Position numbers and translations under genes: made by a program. From assembly GCA_903916255.1 (NCBI GenBank), contig CAIWVW010000051.1, forward strand, positions 1 through 42,196: 42,196 bases of DNA. The letters run 5' to 3'. How positions within the stretch are numbered: the first letter of the stretch is position 1; every line of letters starts with the position of its first letter. This DNA comes from an uncultured Bacteroidota bacterium. Its GTDB lineage: Bacteria; Bacteroidota; Bacteroidia; JABEUT01. This document shows positions 25,050 to 33,599 of the stretch, piece after piece. The notes under the pieces are model-generated. The model had not been told where the DNA came from. It did not search any database and saw only the letters and a program-made list of their open reading frames with translations.

Positions 25050-26531
25050 TTATAGCTTGGCTTCAATAAACTCCCTGCTCTTTTTTATATCCTCTCTCAA
25101 TACCCTATCCTGACTATTAAAAGAAACTCGTTTTCCAAATTCCTTTAACAGTTTTTCCAGTTGTGGCGAGGTTTTTGAAGGCCTGCGGAAATACATTGCC
25201 TGTGCAGCGTTTATTAATTCTATGGCGAGAATTGTTTTTAAGTTATCCAGTATTTTATAACACTTGGTCGCGGCATTTGCGCCCATGCTTACGTAGTCTT
25301 CCTGTCCGTTGGAGGAGACAATACTATCCACCGATGCAGGTGATGCCAGTTGTTTATTCTGACTTACGATAGATGCTGCCGTATATTGCAAAATCATCAG
25401 GCCGGAGTTCAAACCAGCATCCTTAGTCAGAAAAGCAGGTAGCCCTCGTTTACCGGAGATTAAACAATATGTTCTCCGCTCGGAAATATTTCCCAAATCG
25501 GCTAATGCAATACTTAAGTAATCCAAACTCATAGCCAATGGATGCCCATGAAAATTTCCTCCGGAAATAATTTTATCTTCGATTGGAAACACCAGTGGGT
25601 TATCGGTTACGGAATTTATTTCAATTCCAAAAACACTTTTCACATGTTCTATCACATCACGTATTGCCCCATGTACTTGCGGTATGCAACGGAATGAGTA
25701 AGGGTCCTGCACATCTTGTTTAGGTTGGGAAATCAGTTCACTGCCCTTTAATAAATTCTGAATAAACAATGCGCAATTCCGTTGCCCGTGATGGGGACGA
25801 ACGTAATGCACCAATTCATCAAATGGAGATAAATTACAATCGTAAGCGTCTATAGAAATGGCTGCGACTGTATCAGCTATTTTGGAAAGGCTTTCTGCTT
25901 GCATTAATATCCAAGTGCCGTAAGCACTCATAAACTGCGTGCCGTTCAGCAATGCAAGGCCCTCTTTCGGTTTTAGGGAAAGCGGTTTCCATTTTAATTC
26001 TTTATAAAGTTGGGCGGTGGTTTGGCGTTTGCCTTTATAATATACTTCCCCTTCTCCAATTAATGGCAAACATAAATGCGCCAATGGCGCTAAATCTCCC
26101 GATGCGCCCAGCGAGCCTTGCTGGTATACCACAGGCGTAATATGATGATTAAAAAAATCAACCAATCTTTCCACTGTTGAAATATCAACTCCGGAATGTC
26201 CATAGCTTAACGATTGAATTTTCAATAATAACATCAAGCGGACAATTTCTTTAGGAACCTCCTCCCCTGCCCCACAGGCATGAGAACGGATGAGGTTAGT
26301 CTGGAGTTTGCTGTAATCTTTCGGAGCAATTTTCACATTATGCAATGCCCCGAAACCCGTATTAATTCCATAAAAGGGAGCATCGGAAGATTTTATTTTC
26401 TTATCTAAATAGTTGCGGCATTTAATAATGCGCTGCTCCGCTTCTTCGGAGAGGGCAATGCGACCATTCTCTGCTAAGATGGTTTTTATAGTTGCAAAAT
26501 CTAACTTATCGTTTATCTGGTAAAGTTTCAT
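25050..26531 (-). CDS. hutH: Histidine ammonia-lyase (HAL/PAL family)
   Basis: A 493-residue MIO enzyme of normal length. The MIO-forming ASG is at 143-145 in GSLGASGDLAPLAH, and the catalytic Tyr is in YGINTGFG (Y54). The selectivity pair S83-H84 in NLIRSHACGAGE and the LAPLAH form fit histidine rather than phenylalanine. Because some Bacteroidota tyrosine ammonia-lyases also carry SH here, a tyrosine substrate is not fully excluded. It converts L-histidine to urocanate and ammonia. No hutU, hutI or hutG is in the window. It overlaps hisS by 4 bp (ATGA), so translation is coupled. Confidence 0.85.
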   Translation of the reverse strand: MKLYQINDKLDFATIKTILAENGRIALSEEAEQRIIKCRNYLDKKIKSSDAPFYGINTGFGALHNVKIAPKDYSKLQTNLIRSHACGAGEEVPKEIVRLMLLLKIQSLSYGHSGVDISTVERLVDFFNHHITPVVYQQGSLGASGDLAPLAHLCLPLIGEGEVYYKGKRQTTAQLYKELKWKPLSLKPKEGLALLNGTQFMSAYGTWILMQAESLSKIADTVAAISIDAYDCNLSPFDELVHYVRPHHGQRNCALFIQNLLKGSELISQPKQDVQDPYSFRCIPQVHGAIRDVIEHVKSVFGIEINSVTDNPLVFPIEDKIISGGNFHGHPLAMSLDYLSIALADLGNISERRTYCLISGKRGLPAFLTKDAGLNSGLMILQYTAASIVSQNKQLASPASVDSIVSSNGQEDYVSMGANAATKCYKILDNLKTILAIELINAAQAMYFRRPSKTSPQLEKLLKEFGKRVSFNSQDRVLREDIKKSREFIEAKL

Positions 26532-28054
26532 TTTATATGACTGATTAAATCATTCAGGGGAATTTCTATTTGTTCTTTTGTTTGCAGGTTTTTCAGCGCG
26601 ACCCGTCCGCTTTCAATTTCCTTTTCACCTATACTTACTACATACGGAATACCACGTTTATCGGCATATTCAAATTGCTTATTAATCTTTTTAGCATCGG
26701 GATATAACTCTGCGCTGATACCCGCGGCGTGCAGGTCTTTAACTACCTTCAGGCAATATTGAGCTTCATTCTCTCCGAAATTAATGAGCAATACTTTGGT
26801 AGTTGCAGCAATTTCTTTTGGAAATAAACCTAACTCCTCTATTACATCATAAATCCTGTCTGCACCAAAGGAAATACCCACGCCCGAAACATCCGGCAGA
26901 CCAAATATTCCGGTAAGGTCATCGTAGCGGCCACCGCCGCAAATACTGCTGGTAAATTGTGATGCACATTTGGAGGCATCTACTTTTACTTCTATAATGG
27001 TGCCTGTATAGTAGTTGAGGCCTCGGGCGAGGGAGATGTCGAATTCAAGTTTGTTAGATAATTCTTTATTAAAAATCTCAATAGATTCACAAATTTTCAG
27101 TAATTCGGCAACGCCATTTGAAACGCCATTTGATACTAAGGATTCTCTTGCTTTATTTAGCGTTAATATTGATATTACATACTTTGACCGAGTATCAATC
27201 TCATCTAAAACAGTGCCAATTTGATTAGGTTTAAGTATAGCAATTACGTTAATTAGTTTGCCTATTTGGTCAACATTAAAACCCTTTTCAATTAGTTCTT
27301 TTTGTACGCCATCCCATTCTATTTTATCTAATTTATCAATCGCAGTAGCTATATCAATCATCCTATCAGGCGCACCAATATATTCCGCTATCCCCTGCAA
27401 TATTTTCCTGTTATTAATTTTAATAATTACAGGCACCCCCAACTTAGTAAACACCTCATCAATTATTTGTATCAACTCCACTTCATTTAAGAGGGAATCA
27501 CTGCCAATAACATCGGCATCGCATTGGTAAAACTCACGGTAGCGGCCTTTTTGGGGTCGGTCTGCTCGCCAAACGGGTTGTATCTGGTAACGCTTAAACG
27601 GGAAAGTAATATCGTTGCGGTGTTGCACAACATAGCGGGCAAAAGGCACGGTTAAATCATATCTTAAAGCCTTTTCAACCGACTGCATTATTCCCTTCCT
27701 TATATTCTTGTAATATTCTGTCTTGGCAACTTCACTACTTGCAATCTTATCTAATTCATCTTCACTAACCTTTGGCATTACATGCATAGCAGCGAGTTTG
27801 GCAATGGATTTCGCTGCTTCTTCTACTGCAAAATTAAGTGTAACATCGCCACTATTCAGTATTTTAAAAATCAACCTATCCCCTTCTTCTCCATATTTAC
27901 CAGTGAGTGTTTCGAGGTTTTCAAAAGCTGGGGTTTCTATGGGCTGGTAACCGTGCATCTGATACACCTTGCGGATGGTATCAAAAATGTAATTGCGTTT
28001 CACCATTTCCTGTGGTGAAAAATCCCGGGTGCCTTTTGGTATAGAGGGTTTCAT
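26528..28054 (-). CDS. hisS: Histidyl-tRNA synthetase
   Basis: A 508-residue class II synthetase, longer than the usual 420-460. KPSIPKGTRDFSPQEMVKR, motif 2 (FKRYQIQPVWRADRPQKGRY), the histidine signature ARGLNYYTGTIIEV, motif 3 (GVGISFGADRI) and a C-terminal anticodon domain (VLLINFGENEAQYCLKVV) are all present. About 58 residues (71-128, helical and charged) lie between LNSGD and ALRYDLTVPFAR, where the shorter forms have a brief loop. It charges tRNA-His. The coupling with hutH by a 4-bp overlap places histidine use and breakdown in one unit. Its upstream region is a heptamer repeat tract. Confidence 0.95.
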   Translation of the reverse strand: MKPSIPKGTRDFSPQEMVKRNYIFDTIRKVYQMHGYQPIETPAFENLETLTGKYGEEGDRLIFKILNSGDVTLNFAVEEAAKSIAKLAAMHVMPKVSEDELDKIASSEVAKTEYYKNIRKGIMQSVEKALRYDLTVPFARYVVQHRNDITFPFKRYQIQPVWRADRPQKGRYREFYQCDADVIGSDSLLNEVELIQIIDEVFTKLGVPVIIKINNRKILQGIAEYIGAPDRMIDIATAIDKLDKIEWDGVQKELIEKGFNVDQIGKLINVIAILKPNQIGTVLDEIDTRSKYVISILTLNKARESLVSNGVSNGVAELLKICESIEIFNKELSNKLEFDISLARGLNYYTGTIIEVKVDASKCASQFTSSICGGGRYDDLTGIFGLPDVSGVGISFGADRIYDVIEELGLFPKEIAATTKVLLINFGENEAQYCLKVVKDLHAAGISAELYPDAKKINKQFEYADKRGIPYVVSIGEKEIESGRVALKNLQTKEQIEIPLNDLISHIK

Positions 28055-28059
28055 GATTC

Positions 28060-28177
28060 AGTGGTCAGTTATCAGTGGTCAGTAGTCAGTAGTCAGTGGT
28101 CAGTTGTCAGTAAGTACTCAGTGATAAGTAACAGGGTATTAAAACTGACCACTGACTACTGACCACTGACTACTTGA
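28060..28177. repeat. Heptamer (AGTNGTC) tract in inverted arrangement upstream of hisS
   Basis: 28060-28122 reads in sevens of AGTGGTC, AGTTATC, AGTGGTC, AGTAGTC, AGTAGTC, AGTGGTC and AGTTGTC. After a spacer, 28143-28177 carries the same words in reverse complement (ACTGACC, ACTGACT). The two arms can pair into a long stem. It occupies the leader/promoter region of hisS. Confidence 0.8.
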
Positions 28178-28232
28178 GCCCGTAAAAATACATTCATTTT
28201 CAGAAATACTCGGTTATTTTCACAATTGTACG

Positions 28233-28240
28233 TAATATTG
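28233..28240 (+). promoter_or_regulatory. Near-consensus -7 box TAATATTG before the M1 peptidase gene
   Basis: One mismatch to TAnnTTTG, 53 bp upstream of the ATG, with the heptamer tract between. Confidence 0.35.
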
Positions 28241-28251
28241 CCTGTCAATCT

Positions 28252-28282
28252 AGCTAAGAGCTAATAACTAAGAGCTAAGAGT
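28252..28282. repeat. Heptamer repeat tract, AGCTAAG type
   Basis: Read in sevens as AGCTAAG AGCTAAT AACTAAG AGCTAAG. It lies in the leader of the M1 peptidase gene. Confidence 0.65.
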
Positions 28283-28293
28283 AAAACTACAAC

Positions 28294-31200
28294 ATGAAAA
28301 AATATCTACTTCTTCCATTCTTCATTCTTACTTCTTCATTCTTCATTTCACTTTTTGCTCAGACCTACGACTTCCCTGCGGATAATTACCGCACCGCGGA
28401 GAACCGCTACTATTGGAAGAACCGTCCGCCGCACCCGGGATACTGGCAACAGGATGTGCATTATAAAATCATTGCAAATCTGAATGACTCGCTTGATATT
28501 ATTGATGGGGTTGAAACGCTGGATTATTACAATAACTCACCCGATACATTGCATGAGGCATTCTTCCACCTTTACTCAAACGCTCAAAACAAGGATTCTT
28601 ATTACAGCGACCTTTATAAAAACAACAAGCAGCCCCTCACCTTCGGTAAATACGAAAAACAGGACAGCGGTTGCTATGTGAAGACTATCCGCATTGGGAA
28701 CACCGACCTTAAAACCGAAGTGGACAATACGGTGATGCGCGTAAAACTTCCGAATCCTTTGCCACCGGGCGGCTCGATTACTTTCCATATTACTTTCCGC
28801 ACGTACTTTGACCCGAAAGGCGCGCGCAACCGCATGAAAATGTTTATTGCCGATGCCAAAAACGGTTTCAAACAATATGATGTGGTGCATTGGTATCCGC
28901 GGATGTGCGTGTACGATGTGAAGTTTGGCTGGGACGATGAGCAGCACCTGGCGCATGAGTTTTATGGGGATTTCGGCACGTATGATGTGGCATTTACCTT
29001 ACCCAATAATTATGTAGTTGGAGCCACGGGCCAACTGTTAAATGAAGATGTAGTATTACCCGATACTTTATTGAAAAAATTAGACATCCGTAACTTTAAA
29101 GACAAGCCCTGGGGTTCGCCGGCATCGGTCATCATACCGAGAACAAGAATACCCAAAACATGGGTGTTCCATGCTACCAATGTGCATGATTTTGCGCTGA
29201 CTGCTGACCCTACCTACCGTATCGGTCTTTCCAACTGGATGGGCGTTCAGTGTATCGCGTTGGCGGAAGAAACCCACGCATCGCGCTGGCAGAATGCGGC
29301 CCAATATACCGCTAAAATTATTGCCACCGATTCCAAATATTTTGGAAACTACGGTTACCCGAAAATGATTGTCGCTGATGCGCGGGACGGTATGGAATAC
29401 CCTATGCTTACGCTGGATGGCGGCGGAGACCCGGACTATCGTACCTTGCTGGCGCATGAAGTTAGCCACAATTGGTTCTTCGGGATGGTGGGCAGCAATG
29501 AAACCTACCGCGCTGCGCTGGATGAGGGCTTCACACAATTTGCCGAAAGCTGGATTTGCCAGAAAATGGATGGCCCTTATGAAGTGCAGTACCAACCCAA
29601 GAATGCATACGTGCGCGATTATTACCGCCCCGATTTATTGCAGATGCAGGAGGTATATTCCGGTTATTTGATGAACAACCTGATAGGCATTGGCGACTTT
29701 ACCGAAAACTATCAGGGTAAGTTGTATGCCGCCCGTGCAGCAGGACGCATAGGTTTTAAGAATGTAACACTCAATACGCAATCGGATGATTTTACGAGCG
29801 CATTGGGGCACGATGGTGGCTATGGGCAAGTCTATTTTAAAACTGCCACTATGCTTTACAATCTGCAATATGTGCTTGGCGATTCCCTTTTCTTTGCGGC
29901 TATGCAGCATTATTTCAACCAATGGAAATTTGCACATCCTTACCTGAATGATTTCCGGAATTCCATCACCGAATTTGTACATACCGACATGACCTGGTTC
30001 TTCGATGAATGGCTGAACACAGCTAAAACAATAGATTACAGCGTAGGCAGAATAAAAAAAGCAAAAGGCAAGGACCAGTATACCATCACCTTTAACAGGG
30101 AAGGCGAAATGCAGATGCCTATAGACTTTACGGTAATCGATAAAAAAGACAGTGCGCACAATTATTATATACCAAATTCATGGTTCGAGAAAAAGACGAA
30201 TGCCATTATCCTGCCGCGCTGGATTGGATGGGGTAAGGTACAACCAACCTATACGGCAACGGTAACTGTTCCTAACGGCATATCAGATGTAATGATTGAC
30301 ACCACCCACCGCCTTGCGGATTTGAATATGATGAACAACAGCAAGCCCTTTCCGGTGAAGTTTTATTTCGATTCTAAAATTGCAAATACCCCCGACTGGA
30401 CCAATTACGAAGCATTCATAGGGCCATCGGTTTGGTATAACCAATATGACGGAGTTCAAATAGGCGCGCACCTGCACAGCGATTATATGCTGTTTAAAAA
30501 CAACTTGAATGTAACCGTTTTGGCAAATACCCACCTAGGCGCTAATCTTCCCGCAGGAACCCCGAACAATTTGGAAAATCAGGCGGCGGCATTTACCCTC
30601 GACTACCAGACTCCAACCGATAAATTCATAAAGAACTCTTCTATTAACCTCTATTTGCAGGATTTGGACGGACTGGAAGAAGGCAAACTGCTTTTCCAGG
30701 TGAAGGACAATTCGTTAAAGAATATTTTTTATGCAATGTTTAAAGCCATGTATCGCCCACATGCTTACGATAGCCTTTATGAACTTGTTCCGCACATGTA
30801 TGATGCCGTTACAGGTGATAATATTGCAACCTGGGAAGCAAAAGAATTCAACAATACCATTACGGTTGGCTTGAAACATGCCTACCGTTATTCCAACTAT
30901 GGAAATGGCACCTACGAGTTTAAATTCAAGAGTTCATTGCTTACCAATGATTACGATTATAATCAGACAACCTTTACATGGCTCAATAATCAAACAATAT
31001 TCAAAAAGCTGGTTTTAAAGACACGGGTATTTGCGCAATATGGTGCAGGCAGCAATACTCCAAATGAATCTGCGCTGTATTTATCGGGCGCTAATCCGGA
31101 GGAAATGCAGGACAACAAATTTAGTCAGGCAGCAGGAATAATTCCTACCAATTGGGCTAATTACAGTTACAATTTAAACTACTACCAGCAGGGCGGCGGA

Positions 31201-31626
31201 CTTAATGTGCGGGGTTATTCTGGCTACACTTTTGCTTCTACCGACTCCAAAGGCGACCCGCTATTTTCCTATTATGGCACTACCGGAGCTTCCGTAAATG
31301 CAGAGCTGGAGTTTAACCACCTGGTCCATTTTAACCCTAAATTCCTGCGCAATACATTTGCCGTAACTACCTATTTGTTTGGCGATGCGGGAGTATTAAA
31401 TCTTACAACCGCTGCCTCCCAAAACCTGCCTATGGAATTTTCCAATATTATTGCCGATGCAGGTGTAGGCGGCACACTCACTATTCAAAAATGGGGACCA
31501 TTGCAATTGGTTAAGCCACTTGTATTACGATTTGACATGCCTTTCTTCCTGAATAAACTGGAATATGGTACCGGGACAAACTATGTGCAATACAGGTTTG
31601 TTGTAGGGATAGGGAGGTGTTTTTAA
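28294..31626 (+). CDS. M1-family metallopeptidase fused to a C-terminal outer-membrane beta-barrel
   Basis: A 1110-residue exported protein. A signal peptide (MKKYLLLPFFILTSSFFISLFAQ) leads into an aminopeptidase N-like domain. The gluzincin motif is complete: H388-E-V-S-H392 with the third ligand E411 in ALDEGF, and GMEYPM (366-371) stands where aminopeptidase N has GAMEN. From about residue 690 the sequence turns into long amphipathic strands (YEAFIGPSVWYNQYDGVQIG, YEFKFKSSLLTNDYDY). It ends LRFDMPFFLNKLEYG...YRFVVGIGRCF, which looks like a barrel-terminal beta-signal with a final Phe. The peptidase is therefore probably anchored in the outer membrane by its own Omp85-like barrel. Substrate peptides unknown. 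Confidence 0.8.
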   Translation: MKKYLLLPFFILTSSFFISLFAQTYDFPADNYRTAENRYYWKNRPPHPGYWQQDVHYKIIANLNDSLDIIDGVETLDYYNNSPDTLHEAFFHLYSNAQNKDSYYSDLYKNNKQPLTFGKYEKQDSGCYVKTIRIGNTDLKTEVDNTVMRVKLPNPLPPGGSITFHITFRTYFDPKGARNRMKMFIADAKNGFKQYDVVHWYPRMCVYDVKFGWDDEQHLAHEFYGDFGTYDVAFTLPNNYVVGATGQLLNEDVVLPDTLLKKLDIRNFKDKPWGSPASVIIPRTRIPKTWVFHATNVHDFALTADPTYRIGLSNWMGVQCIALAEETHASRWQNAAQYTAKIIATDSKYFGNYGYPKMIVADARDGMEYPMLTLDGGGDPDYRTLLAHEVSHNWFFGMVGSNETYRAALDEGFTQFAESWICQKMDGPYEVQYQPKNAYVRDYYRPDLLQMQEVYSGYLMNNLIGIGDFTENYQGKLYAARAAGRIGFKNVTLNTQSDDFTSALGHDGGYGQVYFKTATMLYNLQYVLGDSLFFAAMQHYFNQWKFAHPYLNDFRNSITEFVHTDMTWFFDEWLNTAKTIDYSVGRIKKAKGKDQYTITFNREGEMQMPIDFTVIDKKDSAHNYYIPNSWFEKKTNAIILPRWIGWGKVQPTYTATVTVPNGISDVMIDTTHRLADLNMMNNSKPFPVKFYFDSKIANTPDWTNYEAFIGPSVWYNQYDGVQIGAHLHSDYMLFKNNLNVTVLANTHLGANLPAGTPNNLENQAAAFTLDYQTPTDKFIKNSSINLYLQDLDGLEEGKLLFQVKDNSLKNIFYAMFKAMYRPHAYDSLYELVPHMYDAVTGDNIATWEAKEFNNTITVGLKHAYRYSNYGNGTYEFKFKSSLLTNDYDYNQTTFTWLNNQTIFKKLVLKTRVFAQYGAGSNTPNESALYLSGANPEEMQDNKFSQAAGIIPTNWANYSYNLNYYQQGGGLNVRGYSGYTFASTDSKGDPLFSYYGTTGASVNAELEFNHLVHFNPKFLRNTFAVTTYLFGDAGVLNLTTAASQNLPMEFSNIIADAGVGGTLTIQKWGPLQLVKPLVLRFDMPFFLNKLEYGTGTNYVQYRFVVGIGRCF

Positions 31627-31631
31627 TACCA

Positions 31632-31664
31632 GTGGTTAGTAGATAGTGGGTTGTGGATAGTTTA
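31632..31664. repeat. Heptamer repeat tract, GTGGATA type
   Basis: GTGGTTA GTAGATA GTGGGTT GTGGATA GTTTA, starting 5 bp after the stop of the peptidase gene. Confidence 0.65.
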
Positions 31665-31773
31665 AGGCAACCATTTGGCACTACTATGTTGGACCTTTTA
31701 CTCCTACAGCGCTACTAAAAACTATTCTATTCCCATAAAAACTGTACCTTACCCGAATAAATAAACACCCGAT

Positions 31774-31959
31774 ATGAAAACACCACTTGAAAACGCCAAT
31801 GCTTCCAAAATAAAAGAGATTCAGCAAGAGATAGCTGTATTGAAAGAAGAACTGAAAAAGCCCCACCTTACAAAAGATGCTGAACAGGACTATGATATTA
31901 AAAGCCTCATCATAGATAAACAAGCGGAGATTATCGAATTGCTGATAGGGCAAAAGTAA
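31774..31959 (+). CDS. Small coiled-coil protein
   Basis: A 61-residue, charged, helical protein (ASKIKEIQQEIAVLKEELKK, then KSLIIDKQAEIIELLIG). No signal peptide is present. The periodicity of Ile/Leu is that of a short antiparallel hairpin of coiled coils. It sits alone between the M1 peptidase and a convergent PorP/SprF gene and ends just before a good terminator. These points favour a real gene over a chance frame. The overlapping frame on the other strand has a composition unlike protein. Function unknown. Confidence 0.5.
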   Translation: MKTPLENANASKIKEIQQEIAVLKEELKKPHLTKDAEQDYDIKSLIIDKQAEIIELLIGQK

Positions 31960-31973
31960 GCGAATCCGAAAAC

Positions 31974-32001
31974 AAAAAAGGGGCTTAAAAGCCCCCGTTT
32001 T
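31974..32001. terminator. Bidirectional rho-independent terminator
   Basis: GGGGCTT (31980-31986) pairs with AAGCCCC (31989-31995) with an AA loop. An A-run precedes it and CGTTTTG follows, so it can terminate both the small coiled-coil gene and the convergent PorP/SprF gene. Confidence 0.75.
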
Positions 32002-32022
32002 GAAATCCAAAGATACTATTTA

Positions 32023-33108
32023 TTAGAACATTGAGCGGGTAGTTCCTTCGCCCGGCTTAATGGATGGGTTTTCGTGCGTATATTTCAGGGAAATTTCAAA
32101 ACCTCCTGCACCATGAGAAGCGGTTGTAAGCGCAGAGGTGTTAAAGTCATAACTTGCACCAAGTGCGTAGTTACCCCATTCGAAACCTGCCAATACAATG
32201 GCGGCATCGCCTACACGGTAATAAACACCTAAATCGACTGCGGTACCTTTATGGTTTCCTGTATATTTACTTTCAGGCTTAATAACATAACGGAGTTTTG
32301 CACCAGCATCAAATTCGGTAGCAGGCCCCTGGCTCAGGAACACAGCGCCCGGAAGAACGCGTAGGTTGGTGTTCTGTACGCCAATTTCCATATTACCATA
32401 AAAGGTATATTTCATATATAACTGGCTGCCTTGGTAACTTTGGTTAAAATAAGACATGTTTGGTTCATTGATGTGGTATATAGCAGCGCCTGCGCTGGCT
32501 TTCAATCCATCGTTAGATGACATATTGGTTTCTCCGTTTCCATAGTGCCAGGAAACACCAGCCGCGAAATCGGCATAGGTAAATGAATTACCTATAGTAC
32601 CTTCATCCGGGGCAATGCTTGAATTATATGCACCGTTAACATATTGGTTATCCCATGTTAAGGACGACAACTGAATGCTATTCTGTGCCCATCCGGCCTG
32701 AAGTCCTGCCGAAATACAATTTTTATCATCGAGGTAAACGCCGCTGGCTAAGGTAAAAGCAGCTTCCAGCTGGGTAATATGCGCATCGCCTGATTCATCC
32801 TGAAAAACAGAAAAACCCGGTGAAAGGTATCCGCTGCCCCATGTTTTAAGCATGTTATGAAACTCGAGGGTGGCAGCCATGGTAGAGTATCCGTTTCCAT
32901 TCTGAGCCACGCTGTTCCATTGGTTTTTATAATTCGCTTCAGCCATAACATTGCCTGCAAAAGCTCCGGAAAGGGAAGGATTCAGCGAAAGGGGGTTTTC
33001 AAAAAGCTGGGAAAAATGGATGTCCTGCGAAGAAGCCGTAAATCCAAAAAGAAGGCCTATTGCAGCCATTGTCAGACTTTTAGAAACACTAAGAGTTTTT
33101 GTACGCAT
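32023..33108 (-). CDS. PorP/SprF-family T9SS-associated membrane protein
   Basis: A 361-residue protein if started at 33108; the frame could start at 33162 but lacks a signal there. A signal peptide (SLTMAAIGLLFGFTASSQ) is followed directly by the family opening DIHFSQLFENPLSLNPSLSG. Repeated barrel strands and the ending ALGASYDFNTSALT...GGFEISLKYTHEN are typical. PorP/SprF proteins are outer-membrane barrels that accompany T9SS-secreted surface proteins; SprF is needed for surface delivery of SprB in Flavobacterium johnsoniae. It diverges from the giant adhesin gene, about 490 bp away. Confidence 0.9.
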   Translation of the reverse strand: MRTKTLSVSKSLTMAAIGLLFGFTASSQDIHFSQLFENPLSLNPSLSGAFAGNVMAEANYKNQWNSVAQNGNGYSTMAATLEFHNMLKTWGSGYLSPGFSVFQDESGDAHITQLEAAFTLASGVYLDDKNCISAGLQAGWAQNSIQLSSLTWDNQYVNGAYNSSIAPDEGTIGNSFTYADFAAGVSWHYGNGETNMSSNDGLKASAGAAIYHINEPNMSYFNQSYQGSQLYMKYTFYGNMEIGVQNTNLRVLPGAVFLSQGPATEFDAGAKLRYVIKPESKYTGNHKGTAVDLGVYYRVGDAAIVLAGFEWGNYALGASYDFNTSALTTASHGAGGFEISLKYTHENPSIKPGEGTTRSMF

Positions 33109-33135
33109 GTTCAATAGTGTATAATGTTTAATTTG

Positions 33136-33163
33136 CAAAAATAACAAATATTTGAAACCCAAA
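33136..33163 (-). promoter_or_regulatory. Promoter of the PorP/SprF gene (-7 and -33 boxes)
   Basis: The minus strand has TATTTTTG at 33136-33143, and TTTG at 33160-33163 with a 16-base gap, close to the Bacteroidota -33/-7 arrangement. It lies 28 bp upstream of the start at 33108 and thus rules out the start at 33162. Confidence 0.5.
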
Positions 33164-33599
33164 CCGTTTTTTTATCGTTTTAACGGTTTTTCCATTTTAA
33201 GGAGAGATATTTAATTCATTTTTAATCAATCAGGCCGGGATGAAAACCTGCATCCTGAAACTAAAAACGTCATTATTAACAGGTTATTGCATGAAGCCTT
33301 TACCCTGTTCGTAAAGTCATTCTCTTAATCACACAATATATTGATTATAAGAGTATTAACAATCTTATTAAAAATAATTTATAGTGCACTTTATAAAATA
33401 ATAGAACGGAAAAGCCTTTTAAAAGCACAAAAAAAGAAGCATAGTTTTAAACAACATTTTAGCTTATTGTGAATATTGATGAGCCAAAAAAAGGCTCCAA
33501 TTCAAAAAAATCCTTATTTTCGCAGTCCCAATTTTGACCTGTTGGGAAATTCGCATCTAAGAAAAACATCTTTATAGTTGAATATATTTTAGAAAATTT
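33164..33599. other. Divergent intergenic region upstream of the adhesin
   Basis: About 435 bp, AT-rich, with no gene. It holds a perfect hairpin GAGCC-N7-GGCTC at 33481-33497 and a TATTTTCG word at 33515-33522 (one mismatch to the -7 box), 77 bp before the adhesin start. This suggests a long structured leader or a regulatory region for the adhesin. Confidence 0.5.

Noticed and set aside
25050-26531. Tyrosine ammonia-lyase of a flexirubin-type pathway
   Set aside because: The GSLGASGDLAPLAH form is HAL-like and no aryl-polyene genes are nearby; left as a minor alternative in the annotation.
31684-32010. Minus-strand frame of 108 codons opposite the small coiled-coil gene
   Set aside because: Very rich in Phe/Tyr/Cys/Leu with no signal pattern; the plus-strand frame has a clear coiled-coil pattern and the terminator would sit inside this one.
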